Source: Elusimicrobiales bacterium
GTDB taxonomy: Bacteria > Elusimicrobiota > Elusimicrobia > Elusimicrobiales > UBA9959
Assembly: GCA_028688015.1 (NCBI GenBank)
Contig: JAQTZB010000001.1
Coordinates: 351,663 to 415,662 of the forward strand
Length of the DNA stretch: 64,000 nt
Direction: 5' to 3'
This document shows positions 49,338-58,876 of the stretch, piece after piece. The translations under genes and the position numbers were made by a program. Under the pieces are notes generated by a model, which searched no databases, was not told where the DNA came from, and was given only the letters and a program-made list of their open reading frames with translations. Positions within the stretch are counted from its first letter, which is position 1, and every line of letters starts with the position of its first letter.

Positions 49338-50885
49338 TCAGTAGGACTTGGCCATCAGCACGCGCAGTTTGGACGGCTGGCCGGTGAGGATGCACTTGCC
49401 CTCCCCCCTGGCCTCGGCCGGCAGCTGGTCCGCGAACGGCAGGCAGCGGATGCTGGTCTCAAAGCGCTTGGCCAGCTCCTCCTCCTGCGCGGCCGTGCCG
49501 GCCCAGTGCACCCAGGCGAAGCCGCCGCCCTCGTCCTTGAAGAACTTCTCGTAGTCCTCGAGCTTGTCGATGACGCGCGTGCGGGCGGCCCTGAACGCCC
49601 GGGCTTTCTCCAGCAGTTCCTTCTGCATGGCCTCCAGCGTAGGTACGATGGAAGCTATGGCCTCGGCGCGCGGCAGGAAGGCCTTGCGGCGCCTGCGCTG
49701 GGCCTCGGGCGTCTCGCCGGGAATGTCGCTGACGAAGCGGCGGGCTATGCAGAGCGAGCCCTTCTCCAGGTCCTTGGGGCCGATCTCGATGCGCAGCGGC
49801 ACGCCCTTGCCCTCCCACTCGTAATACTTGGCGCCGGGCATGATGCCGTCGCGGTCATCCAGGCGCACGGCGACGCCCAGGGCCTTGAGCTCGGCAAATA
49901 CTTTCTTCGCCTCTTCCACGGTCTTGGCGCGCTCTTCGTCGCTCTTGTAGATCGGCACTATGACCACCTGTATCGGCGCGAGCTTGGGCGGCAGCACCAG
50001 GCCGGCGTCGTCGGAGTGGGTCATGATCAGCGCGCCTACCAGGCGCGTGCTGACGCCCCAGCTGGTGGCGTACACGTATTCCAGCTGGCCGTCCTTGTTC
50101 TGGAACTTAACGTCGGCGGCCTTGGAGAAATTCTGACCCAGGTAATGGCTGGTGCCCATCTGCAGGGCCTTGCCGTCCTGCATCATGCCCTCTATGCAGA
50201 GCGTGTCGAGCGCCCCGGCGAAGCGCTCGCCTTCCGTCTTGTGGCCTTTTATCACGGGCACGGCCATGACGTTCTCGGCGAATTCGGCGTAAACCTCCAG
50301 CATGCGCGCGGTCTCCTCCAGCGCTTCAACCTCGGTCGCGTGGGCGGTGTGGCCTTCCTGCCACAGGAACTCGGCGGTGCGCAGGAACAGGCGCGTGCGC
50401 ATCTCCCAGCGCACGACGTTGGCCCACTGGTTGATCAGCAGCGGCAGGTCGCGGTAGCTCTGGATCCAGTTCTTGTACTGGTCCCAGATGATAGTCTCGC
50501 TGGTCGGGCGCACCACCAGCGGCTCTTCGAGCTTCGACTCCGGGTCCGGCACGATCTCGCCGTTGATGGACTTGAGGCGGTGGTGCGTGATGACCGCGCA
50601 TTCCTTGGCGAAGCCGGAGGCGTGTTTCTCCTCGCGGGCCAGGAAGGACAGCGGGATGAACAGCGGGAAATAGGCGTTTTCGTGGCCGGTGGCCTTGAAA
50701 CGGTCGTCGAGCTCGCGCTGCATCTTCTCCCAGATGGCGTAGCCGTGCGGGCGGATCACCATGCAGCCGCGCACGGCCGAGTGCTCGGCCAGCGTGGCTT
50801 TCTTTATCACGTCCAGGTACCACTGGGAGTAGTCCTGCGCGCGGGTGGCGATGGCGTTGGGTTCGGTTTTTGCGGGTTTGTTCAT
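49338..50885 (-). CDS. proS: Prolyl-tRNA synthetase, archaeal/eukaryal type
   Basis: 515 residues. N-terminal class II core with [20 protein letters not shown] and [18 protein letters not shown], then anticodon domain and a C-terminal domain ending KSY, the terminal Tyr of the archaeal/eukaryal (type 3) ProRS. The editing INS domain of bacterial ProRS is absent. Located 37 bp after murF on the same strand, so likely co-transcribed with the first dcw block. Confidence 0.95.
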   Translation of the reverse strand: MNKPAKTEPNAIATRAQDYSQWYLDVIKKATLAEHSAVRGCMVIRPHGYAIWEKMQRELDDRFKATGHENAYFPLFIPLSFLAREEKHASGFAKECAVITHHRLKSINGEIVPDPESKLEEPLVVRPTSETIIWDQYKNWIQSYRDLPLLINQWANVVRWEMRTRLFLRTAEFLWQEGHTAHATEVEALEETARMLEVYAEFAENVMAVPVIKGHKTEGERFAGALDTLCIEGMMQDGKALQMGTSHYLGQNFSKAADVKFQNKDGQLEYVYATSWGVSTRLVGALIMTHSDDAGLVLPPKLAPIQVVIVPIYKSDEERAKTVEEAKKVFAELKALGVAVRLDDRDGIMPGAKYYEWEGKGVPLRIEIGPKDLEKGSLCIARRFVSDIPGETPEAQRRRRKAFLPRAEAIASIVPTLEAMQKELLEKARAFRAARTRVIDKLEDYEKFFKDEGGGFAWVHWAGTAAQEEELAKRFETSIRCLPFADQLPAEARGEGKCILTGQPSKLRVLMAKSY

Positions 50886-50922
50886 GGTTGGATCCTTGAA
50901 GTGCGAAGTTAAATTATACCTG

Positions 50923-52269
50923 TTAGAGGCCCTCGACGATGCGCTCGAACTTCATCGAGCGGGAGGCTTTGACCAGGAAGGTGCCTTTGCCGGCCTTGAT
51001 GAGGGCGCGGGCTTCGTCGAGCCAGCCGTCCAGCGTTTCGGCGTAGACCGCGCAGCAGCCGCCGGCCTTCATGTAGGCCTCCACGGCGGGCTTCATCTCC
51101 GGGCCGGCCAGGAAGACGCGCTCGGCGCCGGTATGGGCCAGCGCGGCCCCCAGGTCGGTATGGTAGTGGGCGGAGTACTGCCCCAGTTCCTTCATGTCGC
51201 CCAGCATGAAGTAGAGGGGCCGGGCCATGCCCAGCACCTGCTTGATGGCCGACGCCGCAGACTGCGGGTTGGAGTTGTAGGCGTCCAGGATGACGGTCGC
51301 CCCTCCGATCTTGAGCTCCTGCAGGCGCATCGGCGGCGGGGTGTAGCGCTCCAGGCCCTTGCGGATAGTTTCGAAATCGAGGCCGGAGGCCAGCGCCGCC
51401 CCGGCCGCGGCGGCCGCGTTAAGGAAATTATGCCCCCCGGCGTGCGGCAGGCGTATGCCGTGTATCCCGCCGGCGTACTCCAGGCGCAGCGCGTCGCCCT
51501 CGAGCACGCGCAGGTCGGCGCCGGGGTCGCGGCCGAAGGTCAGCTTGGGAAAGTCCCGGCCGTTGAGGCGCGAGAGGAAGCGGTCGTCGTAATTATAGAC
51601 CAGCCTGCCGCCTTTGGCGAGGCAGCCGGCCAGCTCGGTCTTGGTCTCGAAGACCGTCTCGAGGTCCCCGAAATACTGCAGGTGCGACGGGCCGATATTC
51701 GTGATGAGGCCGCAGGTGGGGCCGGCCACGTCCCCGATCTCTTTTATGTCGCCCCGCCTGGAGGCGCCCAGTTCGAAGACGCCGAACCTGTGCTCCGGGC
51801 CCAGCTCCAGCAGCGACAGGGGCAGGCCGAACTGGTTGTTGAGGTTGCCGGCGTTGGAGCAGGTCTCTCCGGCGGCGGAGAAGACGCTTTTCAGCATCTC
51901 CTTGGTAGTGCTCTTGCCGTTGGAGCCGGTGATGGCCACGACGGGGATGTCGAAGCGGCGCCTGTGCCAGGCGGCCAGGTCCTGCAGGGCTTTCAGGGTG
52001 TCTTTGACCGCCACCGTCTCGGGCGGCAGGTCGCGCAGCCCGGCCAGCGCGTCCTCGCGAGCCAGCCAGCCGCGCACGCCGAGCGGCGCCGTGTTCTTAA
52101 GAAAATCGTGCGCGTCGAAAGAGGCGCCCTTGAGCGCCCAGAAGAAATCGCCCGCCCTGAGCTTGCGGGTATCCGTGACGAAGCCGCTGAAGGGCGCCTC
52201 GGGTTTCCCTTTGACCAGCCGGCCGCCGACCGCGGCCGCGAGCTCTCCCAGCGTCATCCTTAAATTCAT
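50923..52269 (-). CDS. murF: UDP-MurNAc-tripeptide:D-Ala-D-Ala ligase
   Basis: 448 residues, last cytoplasmic amino-acid ligase of the pathway. P-loop TGSNGKST (114-121), [16 protein letters not shown], and [14 protein letters not shown] in the C-terminal domain, all MurF hallmarks. Overlaps murE by 4 bp (ATGA). Confidence 0.96.
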   Translation of the reverse strand: MNLRMTLGELAAAVGGRLVKGKPEAPFSGFVTDTRKLRAGDFFWALKGASFDAHDFLKNTAPLGVRGWLAREDALAGLRDLPPETVAVKDTLKALQDLAAWHRRRFDIPVVAITGSNGKSTTKEMLKSVFSAAGETCSNAGNLNNQFGLPLSLLELGPEHRFGVFELGASRRGDIKEIGDVAGPTCGLITNIGPSHLQYFGDLETVFETKTELAGCLAKGGRLVYNYDDRFLSRLNGRDFPKLTFGRDPGADLRVLEGDALRLEYAGGIHGIRLPHAGGHNFLNAAAAAGAALASGLDFETIRKGLERYTPPPMRLQELKIGGATVILDAYNSNPQSAASAIKQVLGMARPLYFMLGDMKELGQYSAHYHTDLGAALAHTGAERVFLAGPEMKPAVEAYMKAGGCCAVYAETLDGWLDEARALIKAGKGTFLVKASRSMKFERIVEGL

Positions 52270-53759
52270 TCGCGCAGCCTTTCCTTTAGCGCCGCCGCGG
52301 CGGTCTCGGCGTCGCTGAAATGCACCGTCCGGTCCTTCAGCACCTGGTACGTCTCGTGCCCTTTGCCGGCTATCAGCACGATGTCGCCCTTGCGCGCCTG
52401 GGCTATGGCCGCCTCGATGGCGCGCTTACGGTCCGGGATGACCTCGAAATTTGAATACTTGTCCATCACGCCCTTGGAAATGTCGTCTATGATGGCCAGC
52501 GGGTCCTCGCTCCTCGGGTTGTCGCTGGTGATGATGGCCAGGCCGCTCAGCGCGCAGGCCACCGCGCCCATCGGCGCGCGCTTGGTGCGGTCGCGGTCGC
52601 CGCCGCAGCCGAAAACGGTGATGATACGCTGGTGGGGCAGCAGGCCGAGGCTCGAGAGCACGTTCTCCAGGGCGGCGTCCGTATGCGCGTAATCCACGAA
52701 GACGGAGAAATCCTGCCCGGCGTTCACCCGCTCCAGGCGGCCCGGCACGTTCTCCAGCGCCTGCACGCCGTCTATGGCGGCGCGCACGCTTAGCCCGCCC
52801 GAGGCGGCCGCGGCGATGGCCGCCAGCGCGTTGTAGATGTTGTGGCGGCCCAGCAGGTTCAGCTTCACCGGCATTTTCTCCTGCCCGGCGTGCAGCGTGA
52901 ATCTGGTCATGGTCTCCAGGATCTCGATGTCCGCCGCCCGGAAATCCGCCTCTTCTTCTATGCCGAAGGTGACGGCCTTCACCCGGCCTTTGAGCTTCTT
53001 CAGCAGCCAGCCGGCCCGCTCGTCGTCGGCGTTGATCACGGCGCACTTGTCTTTCTTGGGGGAGCGTTCGAGCAGGTCGAACAGGCGGGCCTTGGCCTGG
53101 AAATAGGTTTCGCGGTCCTTGTGGAAGTCCAGGTGGTCGCGCTGCAGGTTGGTGAAGACCGCGCAGTCGAACTCCACGTCCTCCACTCGGCCCAGCGCCA
53201 GGGCGTGCGAGGAGACTTCCATCACGGCCGCCAGCGCGTCGGCCGCGACCATCTTGGCCAGCAGCTCCTGCAGCGTGTGGGCCAGCGGCGTGGTATTGGC
53301 GGCCGGGGCCAGCACCTTGCCGTCGATGCGGTAATCTATGGTGCCGATGACGCCCGGGCGGGAGCCGGCCTGGTGCAGGGCGCTTTCCAGCAGGTAGGCG
53401 GTGGTGGTCTTGCCCTTGGTGCCGGTAATGCCGAAGACCTTCAGTTTCTTTGAGGGCCGCCCGTAGAAGTTGGCGGCTATGACGGAGAGCGCCGCGGAGA
53501 TCTCCCCCGCTTTCAGCAGCGGCGCGGCGGGGTAAGCCGCGCGCAGCTCCGCCGGCGGCTCGGCGGCGGAGATCACCGCGGCCGCGCCCAGCTCGAGGGC
53601 CTGCTTTATGAAATTTGCCCCGTCGGTCCTGGCGCCGGGCAGCGCGAAGAAGAGCGCGCCGGGCCCGGCCAGGCGGGAATCGTTGACTACCGAGGAGATC
53701 TCCGGGTCCGGCCCGGAGTGTTTCAGGCCGGAATTTTCGAGCGCGAGGGACAGCTTCAT
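52266..53759 (-). CDS. murE: UDP-MurNAc-L-Ala-D-Glu:meso-diaminopimelate ligase
   Basis: 497 residues. P-loop GTKGKTTT (113-120), carbamylated-Lys region and the specificity motif DNPR (413-416), which marks enzymes that add meso-diaminopimelate rather than lysine. So the cell wall is of the Gram-negative mDAP type. 39 bp after ftsI; overlaps murF. Confidence 0.96.
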   Translation of the reverse strand: MKLSLALENSGLKHSGPDPEISSVVNDSRLAGPGALFFALPGARTDGANFIKQALELGAAAVISAAEPPAELRAAYPAAPLLKAGEISAALSVIAANFYGRPSKKLKVFGITGTKGKTTTAYLLESALHQAGSRPGVIGTIDYRIDGKVLAPAANTTPLAHTLQELLAKMVAADALAAVMEVSSHALALGRVEDVEFDCAVFTNLQRDHLDFHKDRETYFQAKARLFDLLERSPKKDKCAVINADDERAGWLLKKLKGRVKAVTFGIEEEADFRAADIEILETMTRFTLHAGQEKMPVKLNLLGRHNIYNALAAIAAAASGGLSVRAAIDGVQALENVPGRLERVNAGQDFSVFVDYAHTDAALENVLSSLGLLPHQRIITVFGCGGDRDRTKRAPMGAVACALSGLAIITSDNPRSEDPLAIIDDISKGVMDKYSNFEVIPDRKRAIEAAIAQARKGDIVLIAGKGHETYQVLKDRTVHFSDAETAAAALKERLRE

Positions 53760-53798
53760 ACCTGTAATAATAGAAAATTTAGGGCGGCGGCGCTCGGG

Positions 53799-55523
53799 CT
53801 AATCTGAGATGGGGCGGACGGGCGCGGCGTGCCCGACTTTGTGCGCGGTCGGGGTATCGGCCTTCAGCCCCTTCAGTGTGATGATCTTGGAGGCGATCTC
53901 GCGGAAGGCCGGCGCGGCCGTTTCGCCGCCGTAGGTCAGGCCCTTCGGGTTGTCTATCACGACGAGGATGGTGTACTGCGGCTCGGGCACCGGGAAGAAC
54001 CCTGCGAACGACGCCACGTTGCGGCCGGTCAGGTACTTGCCGGTGCGCGGGTCGATCTTCTTGGAGGTGCCGGTCTTGCCGCCAATCGAGTAGCCCGCGA
54101 CCGCGGCGTTCTTGCCGGTCCCGGTCTCCACTACGGCGCGCAGGATCTTCTTGACCCGGCCGCCGATGCCCGGCGTGATCGCCTGCCGCAGCACGGACGG
54201 CTCGTTCTTGAAGACCACGTCGCCTTCGAATTCGGCGATCTTTTCCACAAGCTGCGGCTCGAAGAGGCGGCCGCCGTTGACCAGCGCGGAGTAGGCGTTG
54301 AGCACCTGCAGCGGCGTGGCGGCGATGCCGTGGCCGTAGGAGCCGACGGCCAGGTCTATAGGCTTGAACTTGTCCAGCGGGCGCAGCAGCCCGGCCGACT
54401 CGCCGGCGAAGCCCAGCCCCGATTTGGCGCCGAAGCCGAAGGCCTTGACGTAGCGGTAGAAGCTCTGCACGCCGAGCTTAAGCCCTATCTTGGCCGTGCC
54501 GATGTTGGAGGAGCGTTCTATGACTTCGGAGAGGCTCAGGGTCTTTTCCGGCTCGTGGTCGTGCAGCGTTACCTTGCTGTTGAAGGCCCACGCGCCGTTC
54601 TCGCAGTAGTAGGTGCTGGCCTCGCTGGCTGCCCCCTCCTCCAGCGCCGCCGCCAGGGTTATAGCCTTGAAGGTGGAGCCCGGCTCGTACACCCATTCCA
54701 CCGGCTCGATCTTTTCCACGTCGGAGGGCCACGAGGCCAGCGCGAGCAGGCGGCCGGTGTTCGGGTCCTGCACCAGCGCCATGCCCAGCTCGGCCCGGTT
54801 CTTTTCTACGGCCTTCCTGATCGCTTCCTGGGCGAAGTACTGGATATTCTTGTCGATAGTGAGGTACAGGTCGCGCGGGCGCGCCTCTTTTTCCAGCTGG
54901 GCCTGGAAGATCACCTTGCCGGAGTTGTCGCGCACTATTTCGCGCCGGCTGACCTGGCCGCTGAGCACGCGGTCGTAGAGGAGTTCTATGCCCGTCAGGC
55001 CCTTCTCCTCGCGCGTCACGCCTATCACGCTGCGCGCGATATCCCCGGCGGGATAATAGCGGCTCTGCACGGGCTGCAGGGCCACGCCTTTGAGCTTCAG
55101 CGCTTTGACGGCCTCGCTGGCTTCCCGGTCCAGGCCTTTCCTGACCGGGACGAAGTTTTTGGCTTTGCGGTATTTTTCTTTGAAGGCGGGCGGCAGGCCC
55201 AGGGCGCGGGTGAGCTCCGAGACAACCCTGGCCGGGTAGCCGGGGTCGTTTTTGGCCTTCGCTTCCGCCTCGAGCTCCTTCTTGTAGAGCCCGGCGTCCC
55301 AGGTGACTATGGATTCCGCCAGCAGTTCCCCGCCGGCGCCGAAGACGCGGCCGCGGGGGCCGATCTCGGAAACGGTCCGCTTGAACTCTTTAGAGGCCGT
55401 CTCCGAAAGCTTTTCGTGGCGGATGGTCTGCAGCCAGAACAGCCTGGCGCCAATCAGCAAAGGGGCGATAGCGGCCAGCGCGGCGCAGACTTGTATTCTT
55501 GTTTTGATGGTATGGGCTGTCAT
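53799..55523 (-). CDS. ftsI: Septal transpeptidase FtsI (penicillin-binding protein)
   Basis: 574 residues, class B PBP: N-terminal membrane helix (~11-32), PBP dimerisation domain, then transpeptidase motifs STFK (283-286, active Ser283), SSN (338-340) and KTGT (483-486). There is no PASTA domain, and the C-terminus stops ~85 residues after KTGT. The 111-bp gap upstream contains a small hairpin (CCCCGTCCACGGGG) and no clear Shine-Dalgarno for this ATG. Confidence 0.95.
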   Translation of the reverse strand: MTAHTIKTRIQVCAALAAIAPLLIGARLFWLQTIRHEKLSETASKEFKRTVSEIGPRGRVFGAGGELLAESIVTWDAGLYKKELEAEAKAKNDPGYPARVVSELTRALGLPPAFKEKYRKAKNFVPVRKGLDREASEAVKALKLKGVALQPVQSRYYPAGDIARSVIGVTREEKGLTGIELLYDRVLSGQVSRREIVRDNSGKVIFQAQLEKEARPRDLYLTIDKNIQYFAQEAIRKAVEKNRAELGMALVQDPNTGRLLALASWPSDVEKIEPVEWVYEPGSTFKAITLAAALEEGAASEASTYYCENGAWAFNSKVTLHDHEPEKTLSLSEVIERSSNIGTAKIGLKLGVQSFYRYVKAFGFGAKSGLGFAGESAGLLRPLDKFKPIDLAVGSYGHGIAATPLQVLNAYSALVNGGRLFEPQLVEKIAEFEGDVVFKNEPSVLRQAITPGIGGRVKKILRAVVETGTGKNAAVAGYSIGGKTGTSKKIDPRTGKYLTGRNVASFAGFFPVPEPQYTILVVIDNPKGLTYGGETAAPAFREIASKIITLKGLKADTPTAHKVGHAAPVRPISD

Positions 55524-55634
55524 GTGCGGCCGCCGCCCTGGCGAAGCCGGTGTCCCCGTGGACGGGGATCCTGTCGAACAAGGTCCTGAAGTTCTTTAGT
55601 TCCGCCATTTCTCTCCCCGGCGGCGGGCGGCCTT

Positions 55635-55970
55635 TTAGGAAGACTTGCTGAGTTTGAACAGCCTGGCCAGCCAGCCCCGACCCGCGGTGCCTTCAGCCGG
55701 CCGCCCGTCGAGGATGACGACGGCGCCGGGTTCCGGGTAAACCATGCCCAGCCGGGAGGCCTCGGCCTCTAACTTCTCCGGCGACAGGGAGACCTGAATT
55801 TCTTTTTTCAAATAGGTGTTAGCGCTCTCCAGGTCTTTTATCTCCCGGCGGAGCTTCTCGATGTTGTAGCCAAGTTTTACCGCCTGGACGTTTTGCCAGG
55901 CGAACAGGAAGCCCGCGGCGCAGATCACGCCCAGGGCGGCCAGTTTCAGGTTCCGAGTCTTTTTAAGCAT
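55635..55970 (-). CDS. ftsL: FtsL/DivIC-like cell-division protein
   Basis: 111 residues: short cytoplasmic Lys/Arg start, one membrane helix (~9-27), then a coiled coil (EKLRREIKDLESANTYLKKEI), the bitopic septum-ring arrangement of FtsL/DivIC. RLGMVYPEPGAVVIL is the typical 'A..lGm..P' end. The C-terminal tail TAGRGWLARLFKLSKSS is extra. The call rests on topology, length and position between rsmH and ftsI, as sequence conservation in FtsL is low. Confidence 0.8.
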   Translation of the reverse strand: MLKKTRNLKLAALGVICAAGFLFAWQNVQAVKLGYNIEKLRREIKDLESANTYLKKEIQVSLSPEKLEAEASRLGMVYPEPGAVVILDGRPAEGTAGRGWLARLFKLSKSS

Positions 55971-55991
55971 AGCTGACTTACCTCGCTGCGT

Positions 55992-56162
55992 TTATTCCAT
56001 GCTGAACAGCTCTATCCGCTTTATGCCGTGCTTTTCCCACAGGTAGAAGATCTTGGTGGGGCACACCGCGTCCTTGAGCCCGTTGAGCTTCGCCCGGGTC
56101 CTCCTGCCGTGCAGGAGCTTGTTGAACTTCGCGCCGACTTTAAGGATGTTTTCAGGATACAT
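55992..56162 (-). CDS. 56-residue basic protein in the dcw cluster
   Basis: ATG 56162 to TAA 55992, preceded by GGAGG at 5-nt spacing. The product begins MYPENILKVGAKFNKLLHGR and is basic and soluble, with one Cys (C34) and an aromatic C-terminal half (KIFYLWEKHGIKRIELFS). Sits 14 bp after rsmH and 21 bp before ftsL, in the slot where most dcw clusters have nothing. I do not recognise it; the good ribosome site and compact operon position make it a real gene. Confidence 0.75.
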   Translation of the reverse strand: MYPENILKVGAKFNKLLHGRRTRAKLNGLKDAVCPTKIFYLWEKHGIKRIELFSME

Positions 56163-56176
56163 AGGGCCTCCTTAAC

Positions 56177-57061
56177 TTACAGCTTCTCTATCACCCTCAG
56201 CTTCGCGCTGCGAGCCCTCTTGTTAGAGGCGGTTTCCTCATCGGAGGGCTTCACCGGCTTGCGCGTCACTAATTCCCACCCGCCCATCTTCGCCATGATG
56301 CGGAACGTCTCTTTGACGATGCGGTCCTCGAGCGAGTGGAAAGTGATGATGCCCAGGCGCGCGCCGGGCTTGAGCAGCGGCAGGATCTTCTGGATGCCGC
56401 GCGTGAGGTTGTCGAACTCGTAGTTCACGGCCACCCGCAGCGCCAGGAAGGTCTTGGTGGCGGGATGGATTTTTTCCCCATGCGCCGGCGCCACCCGCTC
56501 TATCAGGGCGGCGAGCTCGGCGGTGGTCTCCAGGGGCTTTACGCGGCGGGCCGCCAGCACCGCGCGCGCGATGCGGCCGGAATGGCGCTCGCCGCAGACG
56601 CGGATGAGGTGCTCGATCTGCTCGAAGGGCCACTGGTTGATGATCGTATAGGCGGTCAGCGGGTTGTCGGGGTTGATCCGCATGTCCAGCGGCCCGTCGT
56701 GCTTGAGGCTGAAGCCGCGGGACGGCTTGTCGAAATGCAGCGACGAGATGCCCAGGTCGAACAGCGCGCCGGACAGGGAGCGGATCCCCTCCCGCGCCAC
56801 GATCTCGTCTATGTTGGCGAAATTCCCCTGCGCAATCTTAACGCGGGTCCCGAACGGCGCCAGGTTGCGCGCGGCCACGCCGGCCATCTCCGGGTCCCAG
56901 TCGATGCCGAGGACATTGCCCTCGGGCGGCAGCGCGTTGAGCAGGCGCGCCGTATGCCCGCCCATGCCCAGCGTGGCGTCGACGTAGGTGCCCTTCTTTT
57001 CCGTGATCAGCAGGTTTACTGTTTCCTCGGCCAGGACGGAAATGTGAGTGTATTCCGTCAT
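56177..57061 (-). CDS. rsmH: 16S rRNA (cytosine1402-N4)-methyltransferase
   Basis: 294 residues from ATG 57061, which overlaps the mraZ stop by 4 bp; a start 81 bp upstream would lie inside mraZ. SAM-binding motif DATLGMGGHT, then DLGISSLHFDKPSRGFS and ITFHSLEDRIVK, all RsmH (MraW) hallmarks. Second gene of the dcw cluster as in most bacteria. Confidence 0.96.
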   Translation of the reverse strand: MTEYTHISVLAEETVNLLITEKKGTYVDATLGMGGHTARLLNALPPEGNVLGIDWDPEMAGVAARNLAPFGTRVKIAQGNFANIDEIVAREGIRSLSGALFDLGISSLHFDKPSRGFSLKHDGPLDMRINPDNPLTAYTIINQWPFEQIEHLIRVCGERHSGRIARAVLAARRVKPLETTAELAALIERVAPAHGEKIHPATKTFLALRVAVNYEFDNLTRGIQKILPLLKPGARLGIITFHSLEDRIVKETFRIMAKMGGWELVTRKPVKPSDEETASNKRARSAKLRVIEKL

Positions 57062-57507
57062 ATGTCCAGTATCTTGCCGAACTTTCCGAGGGAAGGCTCT
57101 ATCACGTCTTTTTTGTATTTCGACCAAGCCTGCGCATCCCATATTTCAGCCTTATTACCGACGCCGCGTATCAGGATGTCCTTCTTGAGAGAAGCGTACG
57201 CTTTCTGATTCTGCGGCACTAAAATCCGGCCCTGCTCGTCCAGCTCCGCGTCGCACGCGTTGCCGAAGAAGAAGCGCTTGAAGGCCCGCTCCTCTTCCTT
57301 GTTCTCGGACTTGAAGACCTGCATGTTGCCCGCCAGCAGCTCTTCCCATTTCGAAGGCAGGAAGATGTAGAGGCAGTTGTCCAGCCCGATGCTGAGCATG
57401 AAATAGTTCTTGTCTTCCTTGCGAAGCTCCTCGCGGAAGCGCGCGGGCACGACGACGCGGCCTTTGGCGTCCATCGTGTAAGCGTATTCACCGTAGAGCG
57501 AGCTCAT
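57058..57507 (-). CDS. mraZ: Transcription regulator MraZ
   Basis: 149 residues with two SpoVT/AbrB-like halves: YAYTMDAKGRVVVPARFREEL at the start and DAELDEQGRILVPQNQKAYA in the middle, the DxKGRxxxP motif occurring in each. MraZ represses its own dcw operon by binding tandem repeats upstream of its gene, and such an array is present here at 57554-57586. First gene of the operon. Confidence 0.95.
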   Translation of the reverse strand: MSSLYGEYAYTMDAKGRVVVPARFREELRKEDKNYFMLSIGLDNCLYIFLPSKWEELLAGNMQVFKSENKEEERAFKRFFFGNACDAELDEQGRILVPQNQKAYASLKKDILIRGVGNKAEIWDAQAWSKYKKDVIEPSLGKFGKILDI

Positions 57508-57553
57508 AAATTTTCTTTAACTTCGCGCAGTTACAGTATACAACATTATTCCA

Positions 57554-57586
57554 CACAAAAAAACACTGTTTCCCACTTTCTACCAC
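57554..57586 (-). promoter_or_regulatory. MraZ-box array (10-bp period)
   Basis: On the minus strand GTGGTAGAAA, GTGGGAAACA, GTGTTTTTTT and GTGTGGAATA follow each other: GTG recurs exactly every 10 bp (start bases 57586, 57576, 57566, 57556), the spacing of known MraZ operators. A second -10 (TATACT, 57540-57535) lies just downstream. Confidence 0.75.
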
Positions 57587-57596
57587 TTGGATTATT

Positions 57597-57625
57597 AGTA
57601 TATAGCATAGCCCCCCCCTTGTCAA
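57597..57625 (-). promoter_or_regulatory. dcw operon promoter
   Basis: TTGACA (57625-57620), 17-bp spacer containing eight G, TATACT (57602-57597). Transcription would start near 57590, directly before the MraZ boxes. Confidence 0.75.
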
Positions 57626-57690
57626 TACCCGGGGTAAAAAGCGCTTGTAGCTGCGCTATATTTTGTGGTTCAAGAGGGAGGGAAAAACGC

Positions 57691-57722
57691 AAAAATAGGG
57701 GTTGATTTTGGTCAACCCCTAT
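57691..57722 (-). terminator. Terminator of the metalloprotease gene
   Basis: AGGGGTTGA / TCAACCCCT, loop of six (57697-57720), with an A-run to the left that reads as T-run on the minus strand. Confidence 0.85.
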
Positions 57723-57747
57723 ATAAAGGAATATATATATCTGTTAT

Positions 57748-58854
57748 TTAATATTTGTTCATGTTCGAGATCTTGCCGGTCTTCAGGTCATAGCGCCAGG
57801 CGTATTCCAGAGACGAGAGTTTGTTGTAGGGCATGCCGTAGGCGCGGTAGAGCGCCTGGTTGGCCGGCTTGCCGTCGCGCGTCTCCTTGCAGAAAACATA
57901 GAAGGCGTCGCCGGCCTTCATCTTCATCAGGAAGCGCACCACGCTGTAGGACTGCGCGTACCACAGGCGCACGTTGTCCTCGTCGGCGCCCTGCATGTTC
58001 TCTATGCGCACCAGGTCGCCCAGCTTGAAGCCGCTGCCGCCCTCGAGGAGCTTCAGGTTCTGGTCCAGCCAGTTAGGGGTGGAGTAGCCGCGCTCGGACT
58101 GGATGTAGGTGGCCACGCCCTCGCTGAGCCACAGCGGGCTCGGGGCCGAGGACGGGAAGAAGCTGTCGAAATAGATATGCGTGAGCTCGTGCGCCAGGAT
58201 GCCGAAGGCCTCGTCGCTCTTGTAGACGTAGATCTTGCGCTCGCCCAGCGAGGCCGCGCCGCCTGACCAGGCCGGCCTGCCCGTGAGCTTGCGGTAGGTC
58301 TCGCCGCTCTGCGCGTAGTAGATGAAAACTTTCTTTTCGCGGGTCCACGGCGAGAAGGCCACCAGGTCCAGCATGATGTTGCCGTGCAGGGACTCGAGCG
58401 TCTCGGAGAGCTGCTCTGAAACCTCGGCGCCTTCCTCGAAAATGACGAAGTGGCGCGTGACCTTCATCGCGAAGCCGGGCGGGGTTTCCGGGTAGCTCTC
58501 CTCTTCCCCCCTCGCGCCGATGACGGTCTTGTCGCCGGGCGCGTGCTCGGGGATCAGCGGGGTGGAGGCGGCCTCCTTTACTCCCCCGGCCTTTACCAGG
58601 TCCAGGGTGCTGTAGCCGGTGGCGGGCCGCGGCAGCTCCTGCTGCTGCGCCTGAGGCTGCTGGTACTGCGGCGGGACCGGGTACTTGTTAAGGGTGGGCT
58701 TGGGCGCCGGGCGCATCGCCGCGAAAGGGTTGCTGCCTATCCTGAAGCTCTTGAGCATGGCCATGTCTTCGCTCATGTACTGGTACATGAACAGCCCCCA
58801 GAGGCCTATCACGAGGCCCCAGAAGAGCACACGGAGTTTGGATAATATGTCCAT
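57748..58854 (-). CDS. Membrane-anchored gluzincin metalloprotease (MA-like)
   Basis: 368 residues. One N-terminal helix (~9-24), a Pro/Gln-rich linker (~50-80), then a zinc protease domain: HELTH (222-226) with third ligand or partner Glu245 in WLSEGVATYI, the HExxH...E pattern of peptidase_MA-type gluzincins. The domain faces outwards by topology. Ends at its own terminator; 22 bp upstream lies a membrane-protein gene that may be co-transcribed. Confidence 0.85.
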   Translation of the reverse strand: MDILSKLRVLFWGLVIGLWGLFMYQYMSEDMAMLKSFRIGSNPFAAMRPAPKPTLNKYPVPPQYQQPQAQQQELPRPATGYSTLDLVKAGGVKEAASTPLIPEHAPGDKTVIGARGEEESYPETPPGFAMKVTRHFVIFEEGAEVSEQLSETLESLHGNIMLDLVAFSPWTREKKVFIYYAQSGETYRKLTGRPAWSGGAASLGERKIYVYKSDEAFGILAHELTHIYFDSFFPSSAPSPLWLSEGVATYIQSERGYSTPNWLDQNLKLLEGGSGFKLGDLVRIENMQGADEDNVRLWYAQSYSVVRFLMKMKAGDAFYVFCKETRDGKPANQALYRAYGMPYNKLSSLEYAWRYDLKTGKISNMNKY

Positions 58855-58876
58855 GCTTGCAGGCGCCGGGGCCGCC

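Noticed and set aside
55390..55608. 72-codon minus-strand frame starting MAELKNFRTL between ftsL and ftsI, with a GGGGAG site before it
   Set aside because: It overlaps ftsI by 134 bp in another frame and its second half is plainly a shadow of ftsI. The first ~28 codons could be a leader peptide, but nothing beyond the ribosome site supports it.
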